Of a DNA stretch of 64,000 bases, positions 49,858 through 58,737 are shown in pieces (within the stretch, counting starts at the first letter, position 1; each line of letters starts with the position of its first letter). A program made the translations under genes and the position numbers. This DNA comes from Desulfomonile tiedjei (GTDB taxonomy: Bacteria > Desulfobacterota > Desulfomonilia > Desulfomonilales > Desulfomonilaceae), in contig JACRDG010000048.1 in the NCBI GenBank assembly GCA_016218715.1, forward strand, positions 186,001 to 250,000, written 5' to 3'. The notes under the pieces are model-generated. The model was not told where the DNA came from. It did no database searches and saw only the letters and a list, made by a program, of their open reading frames with translations.

Positions 49858-52800
49858 ATGTCGCCGGATGACGAATTTCACTCCAACGGCCCACTACGTG
49901 ATGCCCTGATGAAGAAGCACCCAGAGTTGGCCACGGAGGCTAACGCCGTGTGGAAGAACGCTAAGGACATCCATGACCATCAGGCACCAAAGGACGGCAA
50001 CAAAAACGGCAGGGACCACGTGGAAACCGTGGAGAAGAATATTTGGAAATTTCTTGTCGAGTCACGCCATGCCAACGGGAAGCTGTATGCGGAAGTCTTG
50101 GAGCCTTACGATCTTTTCCTGCTTTCGCTTTCCGCCTGCTGTCACGATTTCGACAAGGCACTCGGCAAGGGCCTTGACGAGCTGGGCCTAGCACATGGTG
50201 AAGGCTCCGGGGAAATAGTGATCAAGAATCGTGAAAAGCTGGGAATCGGCTCGGAGCACGTTGCCCAGGCAATTGCAGACATAGTGTGCATCCACGATTG
50301 CAAGCAGAATTTCGGTGACGAACTGCGAGGCCTTCCCAGGAAATATACCATCGGAGGAGAATCAGGAGACGCTCGTCTCCTGTCGCTCCTCCTCAAGGCT
50401 GCCGACACGCTCCACTGCGACCACACACGGGTATACGAGATCCAAGTTTCCCAAGCCAATCAGGATGACAAAGCCAAAAGCAAAGCACTGGCTCGAAAGT
50501 CCATTAGCGGCTGGTATGTTGAAGGCAAGACGATCTATGTGCAGGTGAACCTCAAGACACCGGAGTCCGCCGAGGCGTTCAAGATATTCAAGGCGGGATT
50601 CATACGAGACGAATGGAACCCCATCGCACCATCGCTGGACGGATATGGGCTTCCTTACAAGATCGACTTCGAGGGGCGAGGCCCTTACTGGCCCGGTACC
50701 CCTTCCCCCGATGGAGGCGAGCGTGGCACCACCAGATTGCTGAATCGGGACGATTCATTCGCGCCGGATAAGATTGAGGCCAGGCTCGCCGAACCCTCCC
50801 GGCCAATTTCTGACAAGCCCCTGCAACTCGTCGCCGTGCCGCCGGACAGGCTGGCCGAGCACCTGTGCGAAAGCGGCAAGCTCAGCGTTATCGGCAACAC
50901 GTACGTCCAGCCGGTATTGACCACGCTTCGCAGTTCACCGGGCGCGCTCAATTGCCTGTTTGTCGGGCCCGCGGACCGTGGCAAGACTCGTTGCGCGTAC
51001 GAATGGATTAAAGAACAGGTCGGTTCCGAAAGTCATGCCTGGACCATTATCCGGCCGGCATCCGGTTCCATTCCTCACGATGCGGGCAAGTTCTTCATCG
51101 ATTTCAACCATTACTACGGCAGCGATTTCGTCTCGACCCACGCGGCCATCCTATTCGCTGACGACCTCCCCGAGTACCTCGCTCCTCCCGACCGGGGACC
51201 GGACGCTTCGCAAGCAGTGCAACGCCTTCTGGGCTGGTTTTCCCAATTACCCGGTTTCACGAGCCGTCGCTTCGCAGGGACCATGCGCTCCGAGCTTACC
51301 CACGACAAACCCGATTGGCCGGACTCGCTTGCGGCGCTGGGACAACTCGACTTGCTGCGGGTCGAACCGCTCGATGCGGAACGTCGCCGGGCTTTGTGGT
51401 CCGGGCTTTCTGTTGGACTGGTGTCTCGCGGGAAGGGTCTTGAGGAAATGGACCTGGAGATCGATGAGGGTTTCCTGGATGCCGTTACCGAACGTGAGGC
51501 AGACACGGAAGCCATCGCCTACTACGTTCGCGACGCAGCGCTGAAAGGCAAGTCCCGCATCGAGAAAGCGGACGCCGCGTCTTTCACCGCGAAAGTCGCA
51601 GACATCTGGATCAGAAAGACCTGGCCGGCTGTCCGTGCAACCTATGACATTGCCGCGTGCGTGTTCCTGACCATCGCTCGCTTCATCGAGGCAGGGTCAC
51701 GGCCGGACAGTGGCTTTCCAAATAGCCTCGACCCCGAATGGGAGTATCACGAAGTCTTTGGTCCTCCGCTGCTCGCGGACAATGGCGGCCGGGCGGAAGA
51801 CTATCTTCCTGTGCTGCAGCACATGATCAACGACGGCCACGCTATCGGTGAGCCGCTGGATTGGATTCGACCCCGTTTCGATTTCCTATTGCAGGCGCCG
51901 ACCCTCGGGAATATTGAGCTCAGCCTTCCCGAGCCCTCGTGGTTCGCACGGCATGCTTCCGACCTGTCCCCATTCGGGCAGTACAGCATGGCTTCACACC
52001 TCTCATCGGCCGATCGGCCATTCACTGACAACGGGGTGACAGCACATTGGCTCTCCGGCCACGCCTGGGCAATGAACAGGCTAGCTGAAAATGAGCCGGG
52101 CGATGCTGCACCATTTTATGCGGCGGAATTGGCGGCATACGACGACCTTATAGCGCGGTACCGGCTTGACGAGGCGCCTGAAGTCCGGGAAGACGTTGCG
52201 AGTGGGATGTACAACAAGGGAATCGTCCTCAGCAACCTCGGCCGGGACGAGGACGCGTTGGCTGCATACGAGGAGGTCATAAAAGTATACGGGGAAGACA
52301 AGCCGCCTAGAGTCCGGAAGGTGGTCGCCAAGGGCATGCTCAGCAAAGGGCGGCTGCTGGGTAAACTGGGGCGGCACAAAGACGCGTTGGCTGCACTCGA
52401 GGGCCTAGACACTCGCTACCGCAATGACGAATGGCCCGAAAACCTGGAAAACCTCGCTGAGCTGCTGATCTTAAAAGGACTGGTATTAGGGGGAATGGGT
52501 CGTGGCAAGGAGGAATTGGAGGCATACGAGGAACTCGTGGCTCGATTCTGGGATGACGACGCGCCCGAAGTCCGGGAGTTGGCCGCCGAGGGGATGCTGC
52601 TCAAAGGGCTCGCGCTAAATAGACTAGGCCATGACAAAGAGGAATTGGAGGCATTCGAGGAACTCGTGGCTCGATTCTGGGATGACAAGGCGCCCGAAGT
52701 CCGGGAGTTGGTCGTCAAGGGGATGCTGCTCCTCAAAGGCAGCGCCTTAACCATTCTGGGCCGTGATCAAGAGGCCCACGCGGCATACATGAAAGTAGTG

Positions 52801-53160
52801 GCTCGATTCTGGGATGACACCGCACCCGCTACTCGCGAGCCAAGCGCTAGAGGGTTGGGTACGATTGCCAGCATTTTGACCCGCCTCTGGCGGAAATTTC
52901 ACGACAATAGGCTGTTGGTACGTGCTGTGGCCATTGGTCGGGAGGCGCTGGCCAAAGGGGCTGGTGGCTACCATCTGGCCTGCGCCTTGTCGTTGAGTGG
53001 TGAACTGGAGGAGGCGTTTGAACTTCTCGAACGAGCGCTGTCCTCTGGCGAGGTTTCGTGGTCACACGTGCTCGAGGACCCGGACTTAATCCCTCTCCGT
53101 GACGACGCCCGATTTCGCAAGCTGGAAGAGGGGTACGGGGCTGAAGGCTCTGAGCACTGA
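49858..53160 (+). CDS. HD-domain / STAND-like P-loop NTPase / TPR protein
   Basis: The ATG at 49858, after AAGAGG, gives 1100 residues. Residues about 30-250 form an HD phosphohydrolase-like domain: H54 in GRDH, H96-D97 in CCHDFDKA, H146-D147 in CIHD and D183 in KAADTLHCDH. Residues about 360-600 hold a P-loop NTPase, with Walker A GPADRGKT (370-377) and Walker B ILFADD (D435, D436), plus RRFAGTMRSE as a possible sensor. From about 750 to 1000 there are at least five 43-residue TPR-like repeats, and a last module ends DPDLIPLRDDARFRKLE. The effector-NTPase-repeat order is that of STAND signalling and Avs-type defence proteins. No partner gene is adjacent. Function unknown. Confidence 0.8.
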   Translation: MSPDDEFHSNGPLRDALMKKHPELATEANAVWKNAKDIHDHQAPKDGNKNGRDHVETVEKNIWKFLVESRHANGKLYAEVLEPYDLFLLSLSACCHDFDKALGKGLDELGLAHGEGSGEIVIKNREKLGIGSEHVAQAIADIVCIHDCKQNFGDELRGLPRKYTIGGESGDARLLSLLLKAADTLHCDHTRVYEIQVSQANQDDKAKSKALARKSISGWYVEGKTIYVQVNLKTPESAEAFKIFKAGFIRDEWNPIAPSLDGYGLPYKIDFEGRGPYWPGTPSPDGGERGTTRLLNRDDSFAPDKIEARLAEPSRPISDKPLQLVAVPPDRLAEHLCESGKLSVIGNTYVQPVLTTLRSSPGALNCLFVGPADRGKTRCAYEWIKEQVGSESHAWTIIRPASGSIPHDAGKFFIDFNHYYGSDFVSTHAAILFADDLPEYLAPPDRGPDASQAVQRLLGWFSQLPGFTSRRFAGTMRSELTHDKPDWPDSLAALGQLDLLRVEPLDAERRRALWSGLSVGLVSRGKGLEEMDLEIDEGFLDAVTEREADTEAIAYYVRDAALKGKSRIEKADAASFTAKVADIWIRKTWPAVRATYDIAACVFLTIARFIEAGSRPDSGFPNSLDPEWEYHEVFGPPLLADNGGRAEDYLPVLQHMINDGHAIGEPLDWIRPRFDFLLQAPTLGNIELSLPEPSWFARHASDLSPFGQYSMASHLSSADRPFTDNGVTAHWLSGHAWAMNRLAENEPGDAAPFYAAELAAYDDLIARYRLDEAPEVREDVASGMYNKGIVLSNLGRDEDALAAYEEVIKVYGEDKPPRVRKVVAKGMLSKGRLLGKLGRHKDALAALEGLDTRYRNDEWPENLENLAELLILKGLVLGGMGRGKEELEAYEELVARFWDDDAPEVRELAAEGMLLKGLALNRLGHDKEELEAFEELVARFWDDKAPEVRELVVKGMLLLKGSALTILGRDQEAHAAYMKVVARFWDDTAPATREPSARGLGTIASILTRLWRKFHDNRLLVRAVAIGREALAKGAGGYHLACALSLSGELEEAFELLERALSSGEVSWSHVLEDPDLIPLRDDARFRKLEEGYGAEGSEH
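52510..52767 (+). repeat. Near-identical 129-bp tandem repeats within the TPR region
   Basis: GAGGAATTGGAGGCA starts at 52510 and again at 52639, 129 bp (43 codons) apart. Long identical stretches follow (GAGGAACTCGTGGCTCGATT, CCCGAAGTCCGGGAGTTGG). The DNA identity exceeds that of the other repeats, so this duplication is recent. Confidence 0.85.
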
Positions 53161-53221
53161 ACCGGCATCCGATACCCATCCTACAATTCGGCCCCTTTCC
53201 CCATTCAACAAGTCGCTTCTC

Positions 53222-53923
53222 TCAAACCAGTCCGACGGAGAACGCGATGAGAAACTGCCCGCAATAGTAGAGCGGCAATCCCAGGACGCGGTTTGCGAAC
53301 TCGCTCCTGACGAACCGGTCCCGGGCAACGAACAGGTCGGAGGCGTAGAAACAGAGCGCTCCGAGAATCAGCGTGACCGCTCCACCTCTTGGCAGGCCGG
53401 GATTGAGAAACGCGACCCACGCGGCAGCCAGCATGCCGCTGATCACGATGACGTACAGGGCCACGGGAATCAGCATGGCCCCGAGATGCGGACGGAGCCA
53501 CCAGAAAACTCCCGCGCTCGCTCCTACTATGAGGAGATGCGCCGGGGTAAGCCAATCCGACGACCGCGTGAGGCCTACGAAAGCGACCACGTAGAGGATG
53601 TGCCCGAGCAGGAAAGCGACCAGTCCGGCCCGGAACGCGCTCTTTCCTTGCAGGGCCAGACAGGCGTCTCCCACGAGGCCCCACACCAGGCCTGCGAGCA
53701 CCCACTGATAATAGGAAGGGACCGAATGCGGCTGGATCAGAGCCGCAGCCACGAACAGCGCCGACAGCGGTGTCTTGAAAGTCAGAATCAGGCCCGTCTG
53801 TCGCTTCTTCTCCGCAAACAGAAGGCCTATCAGCAGGCACACGGCCGCAGTAATGACAGCCCCATTGACGGGATTGCCGCGGAACAGAAACTCCTGGATA
53901 TGGAGAACCAGACTCCAGTTCAT
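53222..53923 (-). CDS. YhhN-family membrane protein
   Basis: This 233-residue protein has about eight membrane helices. It shows the YhhN pattern: VWGLVGDACLAL, FRAGLVAFLLGHILYVVAF and GALCFYASDLFVARDRF. Eukaryotic relatives (TMEM86) are lysoplasmalogenases that cleave the vinyl-ether bond of lysoplasmalogens; the acidic residues involved (GD, SD) are present. The bacterial substrate is uncertain. It converges on the HD-ATPase-TPR gene. Confidence 0.85.
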   Translation of the reverse strand: MNWSLVLHIQEFLFRGNPVNGAVITAAVCLLIGLLFAEKKRQTGLILTFKTPLSALFVAAALIQPHSVPSYYQWVLAGLVWGLVGDACLALQGKSAFRAGLVAFLLGHILYVVAFVGLTRSSDWLTPAHLLIVGASAGVFWWLRPHLGAMLIPVALYVIVISGMLAAAWVAFLNPGLPRGGAVTLILGALCFYASDLFVARDRFVRSEFANRVLGLPLYYCGQFLIAFSVGLV

Positions 53924-53959
53924 GGGAATGCTCCCCCGGGTTTCGGTGAATCACAGCGG

Positions 53960-54085
53960 CCTCTGTGGCCCCATTGGTGGGACAGGCATCTTGCCTGTCA
54001 CTTCTTGATGGACCGGCAAGATGCCGGCCCCACGGAACAGCCAAGAACAGAGCCTCCAAGAGAGACCGTACTTACGAAAGGAAGT
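53960..54085. repeat. Family B repeat, copy 3
   Basis: The core (53976-54033) is GGTGGGACAGGCATCTTGCC / ACCGGCAAGATGCCGGCCCC. The tail CACGGAACAGCCAAGAACAG and the outer TACTTACGAAAG match copy 4. Confidence 0.8.
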
Positions 54086-54340
54086 GCTTGGCTCCGCTTC
54101 GGCTCGGGACACAGGGCGGCGATCATTGTACTCGGTGCGGAAAGATCGGCCAAGAAAAAAGGGTCGGTCGGTGGATATGGAAACGGCTCGGGACATGTGC
54201 CACTATATCTTGATATACGCGAGGATGACAGGGCGTCTTCCGGCGCACGTCATGGTGTCGGCGCGATAACGGAGCGCAGTCGCGGCTTACCCGATCTGGG
54301 AGGCGAGGCAGTTTCTCGGGACACCCAAGGGTGCTGAAAC

Positions 54341-54772
54341 GTGAGATACGCAGTAGCGATAACGGTAGTCTTCCTGTTCCTGGCAGCCTGTCCTGCCTGG
54401 GGAGACGCCGCCACAGAGGCCTGCACCGAACAGATCGGTGCGGCGGTCGAAGCTTTCATGGCTGAGGTGTTCCGCACGGCACGCGTGGAGAAGGATCTCT
54501 CGGAGCAGGACAGGCAGAAACGCCATGCAGCGGCCACGGAGAAACTCGTGACCTCGGTCCGGCAGTTGCGGGTCGAGACTGCACCTCTGTTGGCACTCAT
54601 CAAGCAGTACATAGAGCGCGAGGAAGCCCGCAGAAGCCCTCCTCCCGGCTGGGACCCCGACGATCGCGAAGGCAACCTCGCCATGTTCAGCGAGATGGCC
54701 CAGCAAGCGGTGAGGATTGACCTCGAACTGGTTTCCTACGGCCGGAAGTTCTGCCCGAGCCGGAATCCCTGA
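54341..54772 (+). CDS. Small exported hypothetical protein
   Basis: This 143-residue protein starts at GTG 54341. The signal peptide is about 1-22 (hydrophobic VAITVVFLFLAACPAWG). The mature part is helical, with two cysteines (one in EACTEQ, one near the end in KFCPSR). No family is recognised. It lies between two family B repeats. Confidence 0.6.
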   Translation: MRYAVAITVVFLFLAACPAWGDAATEACTEQIGAAVEAFMAEVFRTARVEKDLSEQDRQKRHAAATEKLVTSVRQLRVETAPLLALIKQYIEREEARRSPPPGWDPDDREGNLAMFSEMAQQAVRIDLELVSYGRKFCPSRNP

Positions 54773-54811
54773 ACCACGCAGAACGGCAACCGTGATCCCC
54801 AGTCCGGTTCT

Positions 54812-54968
54812 AAGTACACCATTTCAGAAGTCCGGTCGCTTATTCTAGGTTTCTTGGTGGGACAGGCATCTTGCCTGTCACTTCGTAATGGACCGGCAAG
54901 ATGCCGGCCCCACTGAAAAGCCAAGAGCAGAGCCTTCAAGCGAGACCGTATTTATGAAAACGAGTACT
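54812..54968. repeat. Family B repeat, copy 4 (most complete)
   Basis: The outer arms are AAGTACACCATTTC and TTATGAAAACGAGTACT; the core (54855-54913) has GACAGGCATCTTGCCTGTC and ACCGGCAAGATGCCGG. The tail CACTGAAAAGCCAAGAGCAG is shared with copies 2 and 3. It lies between convergent genes. Confidence 0.8.
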
Positions 54969-54992
54969 AAGTGTTCACTATCGAACGCAAGA

Positions 54993-56198
54993 CTATTTGG
55001 AGCGGGAGCGGGAATAAGCCAGGGTGAGGGGAACGGCCGATACGCCGTGCAGAAAAACACTCAGCAGCACAGTCAGGGTTATCACGGCGAATTCTCTTTC
55101 GTATCCGGTGACGCCAATTTTTCCTATGACCATAAGCGCATACAGGACGGAAGCAATGCCCCGCGGGCCAAACCATGCGATCATCCATACCGCCGGTCTA
55201 TCGAGGCCTGCGCCGCGAAGGGATAAGGCAACGGGGATCATACGGATAACGGTGAGGCTCAGGATGGCATAGCAAAAAGCCCGAAGGTCCCAGTAGCCGA
55301 CCATCGCCGGAACCATGGCGAGCCCAAAGAGCAAGAATACGAAGAGAGACATCTGCTGGCCTTCCGCCTCGCCAAACTCCTGGATCCGTTCACGCACCTC
55401 GTGTGTCTGGGTGCTAAGAAAGAGGCCCGCACAATAAGCCGCGATGAAACCGTTTCCGTGAAACTGCTCGGCAGCAGTGAAAGCAATGACTGCGAGCGAC
55501 CCGGCTACCAGACGCTGGAAGGTCGGCTGCATCCAGCCTCGCTTCGATGCCGCCTCCACCAGCCGGCCTCCGCACCAGCCGACGAAGATTCCTGCGAGCG
55601 GGCCTAACGTGAGCTGCCGCACCACAAAGAAGAGCCATGAACCCGAATGGGTCCCGGAGTGCTCTCCGCCGGAAAGGGCAGCGACACACATCAGGATCGG
55701 CGCCAGAGCGATGCCGTCATTGAGCCCGCTTTCCACGTTGATAGCCTGCCGCATTCGTTCCGGGAGCTTTTCGCTGGCCACCACAGCTTGACCGAGGGCA
55801 GCGTCGGTGGGTGAAAGGATGAGCGCTACGAGTGCAGCAAGCCACAGGTTCTCATGGTTGACCAGCACGACTGCCGCAACGAAACCCAGAATCATCGTCA
55901 AGGGAAGTCCTATGCCAAGCAACCGGAGCGGTATGCCTCGCTGCATCCTCAGCGTCTGCAGGTTCACCGTCGACGCGTCCACGAACAAGATGAGCACGAG
56001 GGTGATTTCCGCGATCAGCTTCACAACGGTGGCGCCGAGCTTGACATCCAACAGATTGAGAGCCATGGGACTGGCCAGGATTCCGATTCCGGCAAAGACC
56101 ATCGGCGCAGTAATCGGGGACCTTTCGGACACACGGGAGATCAGTCCGTAGAGGAAGATCAACAGAGCGGCGAAGATGATGGTCGGATAATCAATCAT
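54993..56198 (-). CDS. CPA1-family cation/proton antiporter
   Basis: This 401-residue protein has about 12 membrane segments. The family motifs LSPTDAALGQAV and ESGLNDGIALAP (the ND ion-binding pair) are visible. Such proteins exchange Na+ or K+ for H+ across the inner membrane. There is no C-terminal TrkA or nucleotide-binding domain. A K+-channel-like gene lies 30 nt upstream on the same strand, so they may share a role in ion homeostasis. Confidence 0.9.
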   Translation of the reverse strand: MIDYPTIIFAALLIFLYGLISRVSERSPITAPMVFAGIGILASPMALNLLDVKLGATVVKLIAEITLVLILFVDASTVNLQTLRMQRGIPLRLLGIGLPLTMILGFVAAVVLVNHENLWLAALVALILSPTDAALGQAVVASEKLPERMRQAINVESGLNDGIALAPILMCVAALSGGEHSGTHSGSWLFFVVRQLTLGPLAGIFVGWCGGRLVEAASKRGWMQPTFQRLVAGSLAVIAFTAAEQFHGNGFIAAYCAGLFLSTQTHEVRERIQEFGEAEGQQMSLFVFLLFGLAMVPAMVGYWDLRAFCYAILSLTVIRMIPVALSLRGAGLDRPAVWMIAWFGPRGIASVLYALMVIGKIGVTGYEREFAVITLTVLLSVFLHGVSAVPLTLAYSRSRSK

Positions 56199-56228
56199 GC
56201 GGTTTCACTATCTGCGAACAGTCGCGGG

Positions 56229-56942
56229 TCACAAATCTCTAGCCGAATTGCCCGAACGTCTCTCAGGGGTCGACCCGGAGTCGCCGACCCGAATGCGCTG
56301 GCCGATATAAACGCTCAAGAGGTAGGCCACCACAAGCGATCCGTAAAACTGTCCCATGATTGCTTCAGTAATGGCCAGCCGTTGGGCAAACTCCGACTTG
56401 GGCGTGATGTCACCATATCCCAGAGTGGCCAGGGTGACGAAACTAAAATACACGAAATGAGATGCCGACTCACGATCCGGAAACTGCAAGGCAAACGAAT
56501 CCGGATGGAACCAGTCGAGTATGGTGTAAATATGCGCGTAAAACATCCCCAGGATTATGTAGAGGTTAACGGCTGAAACGATGATCCGATGCGAGACTTC
56601 CCGGGCCTTCAACATGACTGAGAGCATCAAAGCGCCGCAGGATGCATACAGGATAAGGGTGAAGGTCAACAGGAGCAGGCCGATGCGCATGCGTGCGGGT
56701 CCTACCATAGCGGTGGGAAGAAGCTTTCCCAGGGCTAGGGCAACCACTACAGCCGACGAAGACACAGCTATGACTTTTCGGGAAAGGCTCTTTCTGTCGC
56801 TGAGAAGCCAAGCCCCGGCTACTCCGATAGCTGCGAAAGAGAGATTGGTAAGGGCGCCGGGTATCAGCGGGTCGAGGAGCAGAAGCCCGAGGAACAGCAC
56901 GAGTACCAAGACGGCTTTTTCCTGAAGGACTCGGTGGGGCAT
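56229..56942 (-). CDS. Two-pore-type potassium channel protein (Ion_trans_2)
   Basis: From the ATG at 56942 this is 237 residues (TTG 56972 is an alternative start). It has four to six hydrophobic segments followed by the selectivity filter TLGYGD in FVTLATLGYGDITPKS and a last membrane helix. No C-terminal RCK/TrkA-N domain is attached. The extra N-terminal helices resemble voltage-sensor-less KcsA-like channels with extensions. It is probably co-transcribed with the antiporter. Confidence 0.88.
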   Translation of the reverse strand: MPHRVLQEKAVLVLVLFLGLLLLDPLIPGALTNLSFAAIGVAGAWLLSDRKSLSRKVIAVSSSAVVVALALGKLLPTAMVGPARMRIGLLLLTFTLILYASCGALMLSVMLKAREVSHRIIVSAVNLYIILGMFYAHIYTILDWFHPDSFALQFPDRESASHFVYFSFVTLATLGYGDITPKSEFAQRLAITEAIMGQFYGSLVVAYLLSVYIGQRIRVGDSGSTPERRSGNSARDL

Positions 56943-56972
56943 GCTCACGGCACAGGTTCCCTTTCGCGACAA

Positions 56973-57914
56973 CCAAGCTGCGCCTGCTCATACCATAATT
57001 TCTGAAAAACCGGGAATGTTTATCGTTGGGGAAAATGGGAATCGCGATACGACTCCATTCCTTGTCCCCGTTTCTTCCATCTCTCGATCTGATTCGGAGG
57101 GACCCCGTACCCTGCCGCCATTGCAGCTACGAATTGTGTTCACTCTACAGGGGAAGCACTCTCGGTGATCCGTCACGTCAGTAGGAAGCCCTCTGGATAC
57201 GTCGTTCCGCAAAGACCCACGTACTCTGTCCGGTGACCGAGATCCAACATTTTTTCCTCCAAATCTACTTGATTCCACTCCTTAGATCGCTTACGCAAAA
57301 TTGCGGCACTCCAAAGGTGTTGTGTCCAATTGTTAGACACCCGAGAGTTCGCGGCCCCGCGTCGCACGCGGGAGAAAACAATGTTTGCTTGGATAAACTT
57401 CTCCTATCACCGTATGTTATGCTCGTGCTGTTGCGTCATGACGTTTTTGGCACAGAACATGCAAAGTATCTGGCACAGAGTTGGCCACCTGTACCGTTAG
57501 GGGGCGAGGGCCAACGAGGAAAGCGAGGCATAATGATAGGGTGGAGTTTCAAACACGAATAACGCGAGAGCAGAAATTGCTTCATGACGTGGAATTGCGG
57601 AAAGCGACCGGACTGACCCGACTTTATGGTGACTCTGAAGCCCGGAAAGAGTCGGACTCCACCGGGTCAGAAGACTGGAAGAGCCGGGGACAGATCACAC
57701 GCATGTAACGGGCCGGGGCGATACGCGACCGGCTGACGGCTCGTCACCCATACGCCTGCAATGCATCGTGAGTTCGGCTGCGAGGGGAGGAATAGATACG
57801 CCAAATTCCTGGGGAAGCGGATAACGGTCGCGGCAGCATTGTCGCTCTGTTGGCAGGATGGGTGCTTGAGAGTTTCGGTACTACGGTTGGTGCAGTGCTT
57901 GAGGAGGGATAGAA
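56973..57914. other. Intergenic region without a recognised gene
   Basis: About 940 nt. Several ORFs exist on both strands but none looks protein-like. A GTGTC/GACAC stem lies near 57325-57345. The segment CAAAATTGCGGCACTCCA at about 57296 is also found, slightly changed, at about 32838, and may be an end of an old repeat. Confidence 0.4.
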
Positions 57915-58346
57915 ATGTCAGCCACTATTGACTGGAAACCCATCGTACGGGACGTCGTGAGGGGCATGACCGATGCACAACTTCGCGACAAGTATGCGCT
58001 GTCGGCGGATCAATTGACGACAGTGTACCAGCGATTGTCTGAAATTCGCAGACGACGCATCCGGGCGCTCGTCTGTGATATTGCGGAAGGGATCGATCCA
58101 CAGCAGCTCATGGAGAAGTATGGACTCTCTCCAACCGCGATGGTCAGAGTCATGAACCAAATACTTCGGGGGTCTCTCAACGGTTGGCTTCGGGAGGCAC
58201 GAGCGAACAGGGCCGCCCTTCTGACGACCGATTCAGCGAACGGCGTGGAACCGAAGTTCTTGAACTCGCGGGACTATCCGCCGCGACACGAGATGGCCGC
58301 GGCCATCGGTTATTCTTCAACTCAACTGGATGACATGCGGCAATAG
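57915..58346 (+). CDS. Protein with two HTH-like repeats
   Basis: This 143-residue protein starts after GAGGAGGG. Two similar helical units read VVRGMTDAQLRDKYALSADQ (about 14-33) and IAEGIDPQQLMEKYGLSPTA (about 56-75), with Arg-rich sequence between them (RRRRIR). Such units resemble a small HTH-like module found on other deltaproteobacterial sensors. It probably binds DNA or RNA. A diguanylate cyclase gene follows after about 390 nt on the same strand. Confidence 0.65.
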   Translation: MSATIDWKPIVRDVVRGMTDAQLRDKYALSADQLTTVYQRLSEIRRRRIRALVCDIAEGIDPQQLMEKYGLSPTAMVRVMNQILRGSLNGWLREARANRAALLTTDSANGVEPKFLNSRDYPPRHEMAAAIGYSSTQLDDMRQ

Positions 58347-58737
58347 GTAGCGTGCAGGGATAAGCGGGCCGCCGGCTCTTTTTTTTTGATCGTGGCACAA
58401 GGCAGCACTTCAAGCGCCTCGGGGGAAAGCACCGAACCTGTACCCGACACCTCGTGTGCACAGGGACAATGATGCGCGACCCTTGCGATTTCCTGGCAAG
58501 TTGGGCCCGGATCAACAAGCCGCCGGAACAGAAGACAGATTCCGAAACGTCACCAGGAGGCACCCTGATCAACAAGCACGAGTGAAAGATCTGATGGCAG
58601 AGAAAGGGCCGGGTGTGCGTACGGACCCGCTGCGCGGTCGTGTTCAACAGATCTCGGGACCCTGAACTGAACCGTCAGTGAGATCTTGCCGTTGCTTGTC
58701 ACGCTCGTCTCCTGACTGGAAGCGGAAGGAAGGCACT
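58347..58737 (+). other. Intergenic region with a candidate terminator
   Basis: GC-rich GCGGGCCGCCGGC runs into a T-run (nine T) at about 58379-58387, probably ending the HTH-like gene. Nothing else is seen up to the ribosome site GGAAGGAAGG of the cyclase. Confidence 0.4.

Noticed and set aside
53099-54337. 412-residue plus-strand open frame over the YhhN gene and a repeat
   Set aside because: It is antisense to a clear membrane protein, continues through repeat family B and is rich in Arg/Gln/His as expected of a shadow.
57233-57708. Two overlapping ORFs downstream of the K+ channel
   Set aside because: Random composition, no start signals, and the first includes a possible repeat end.
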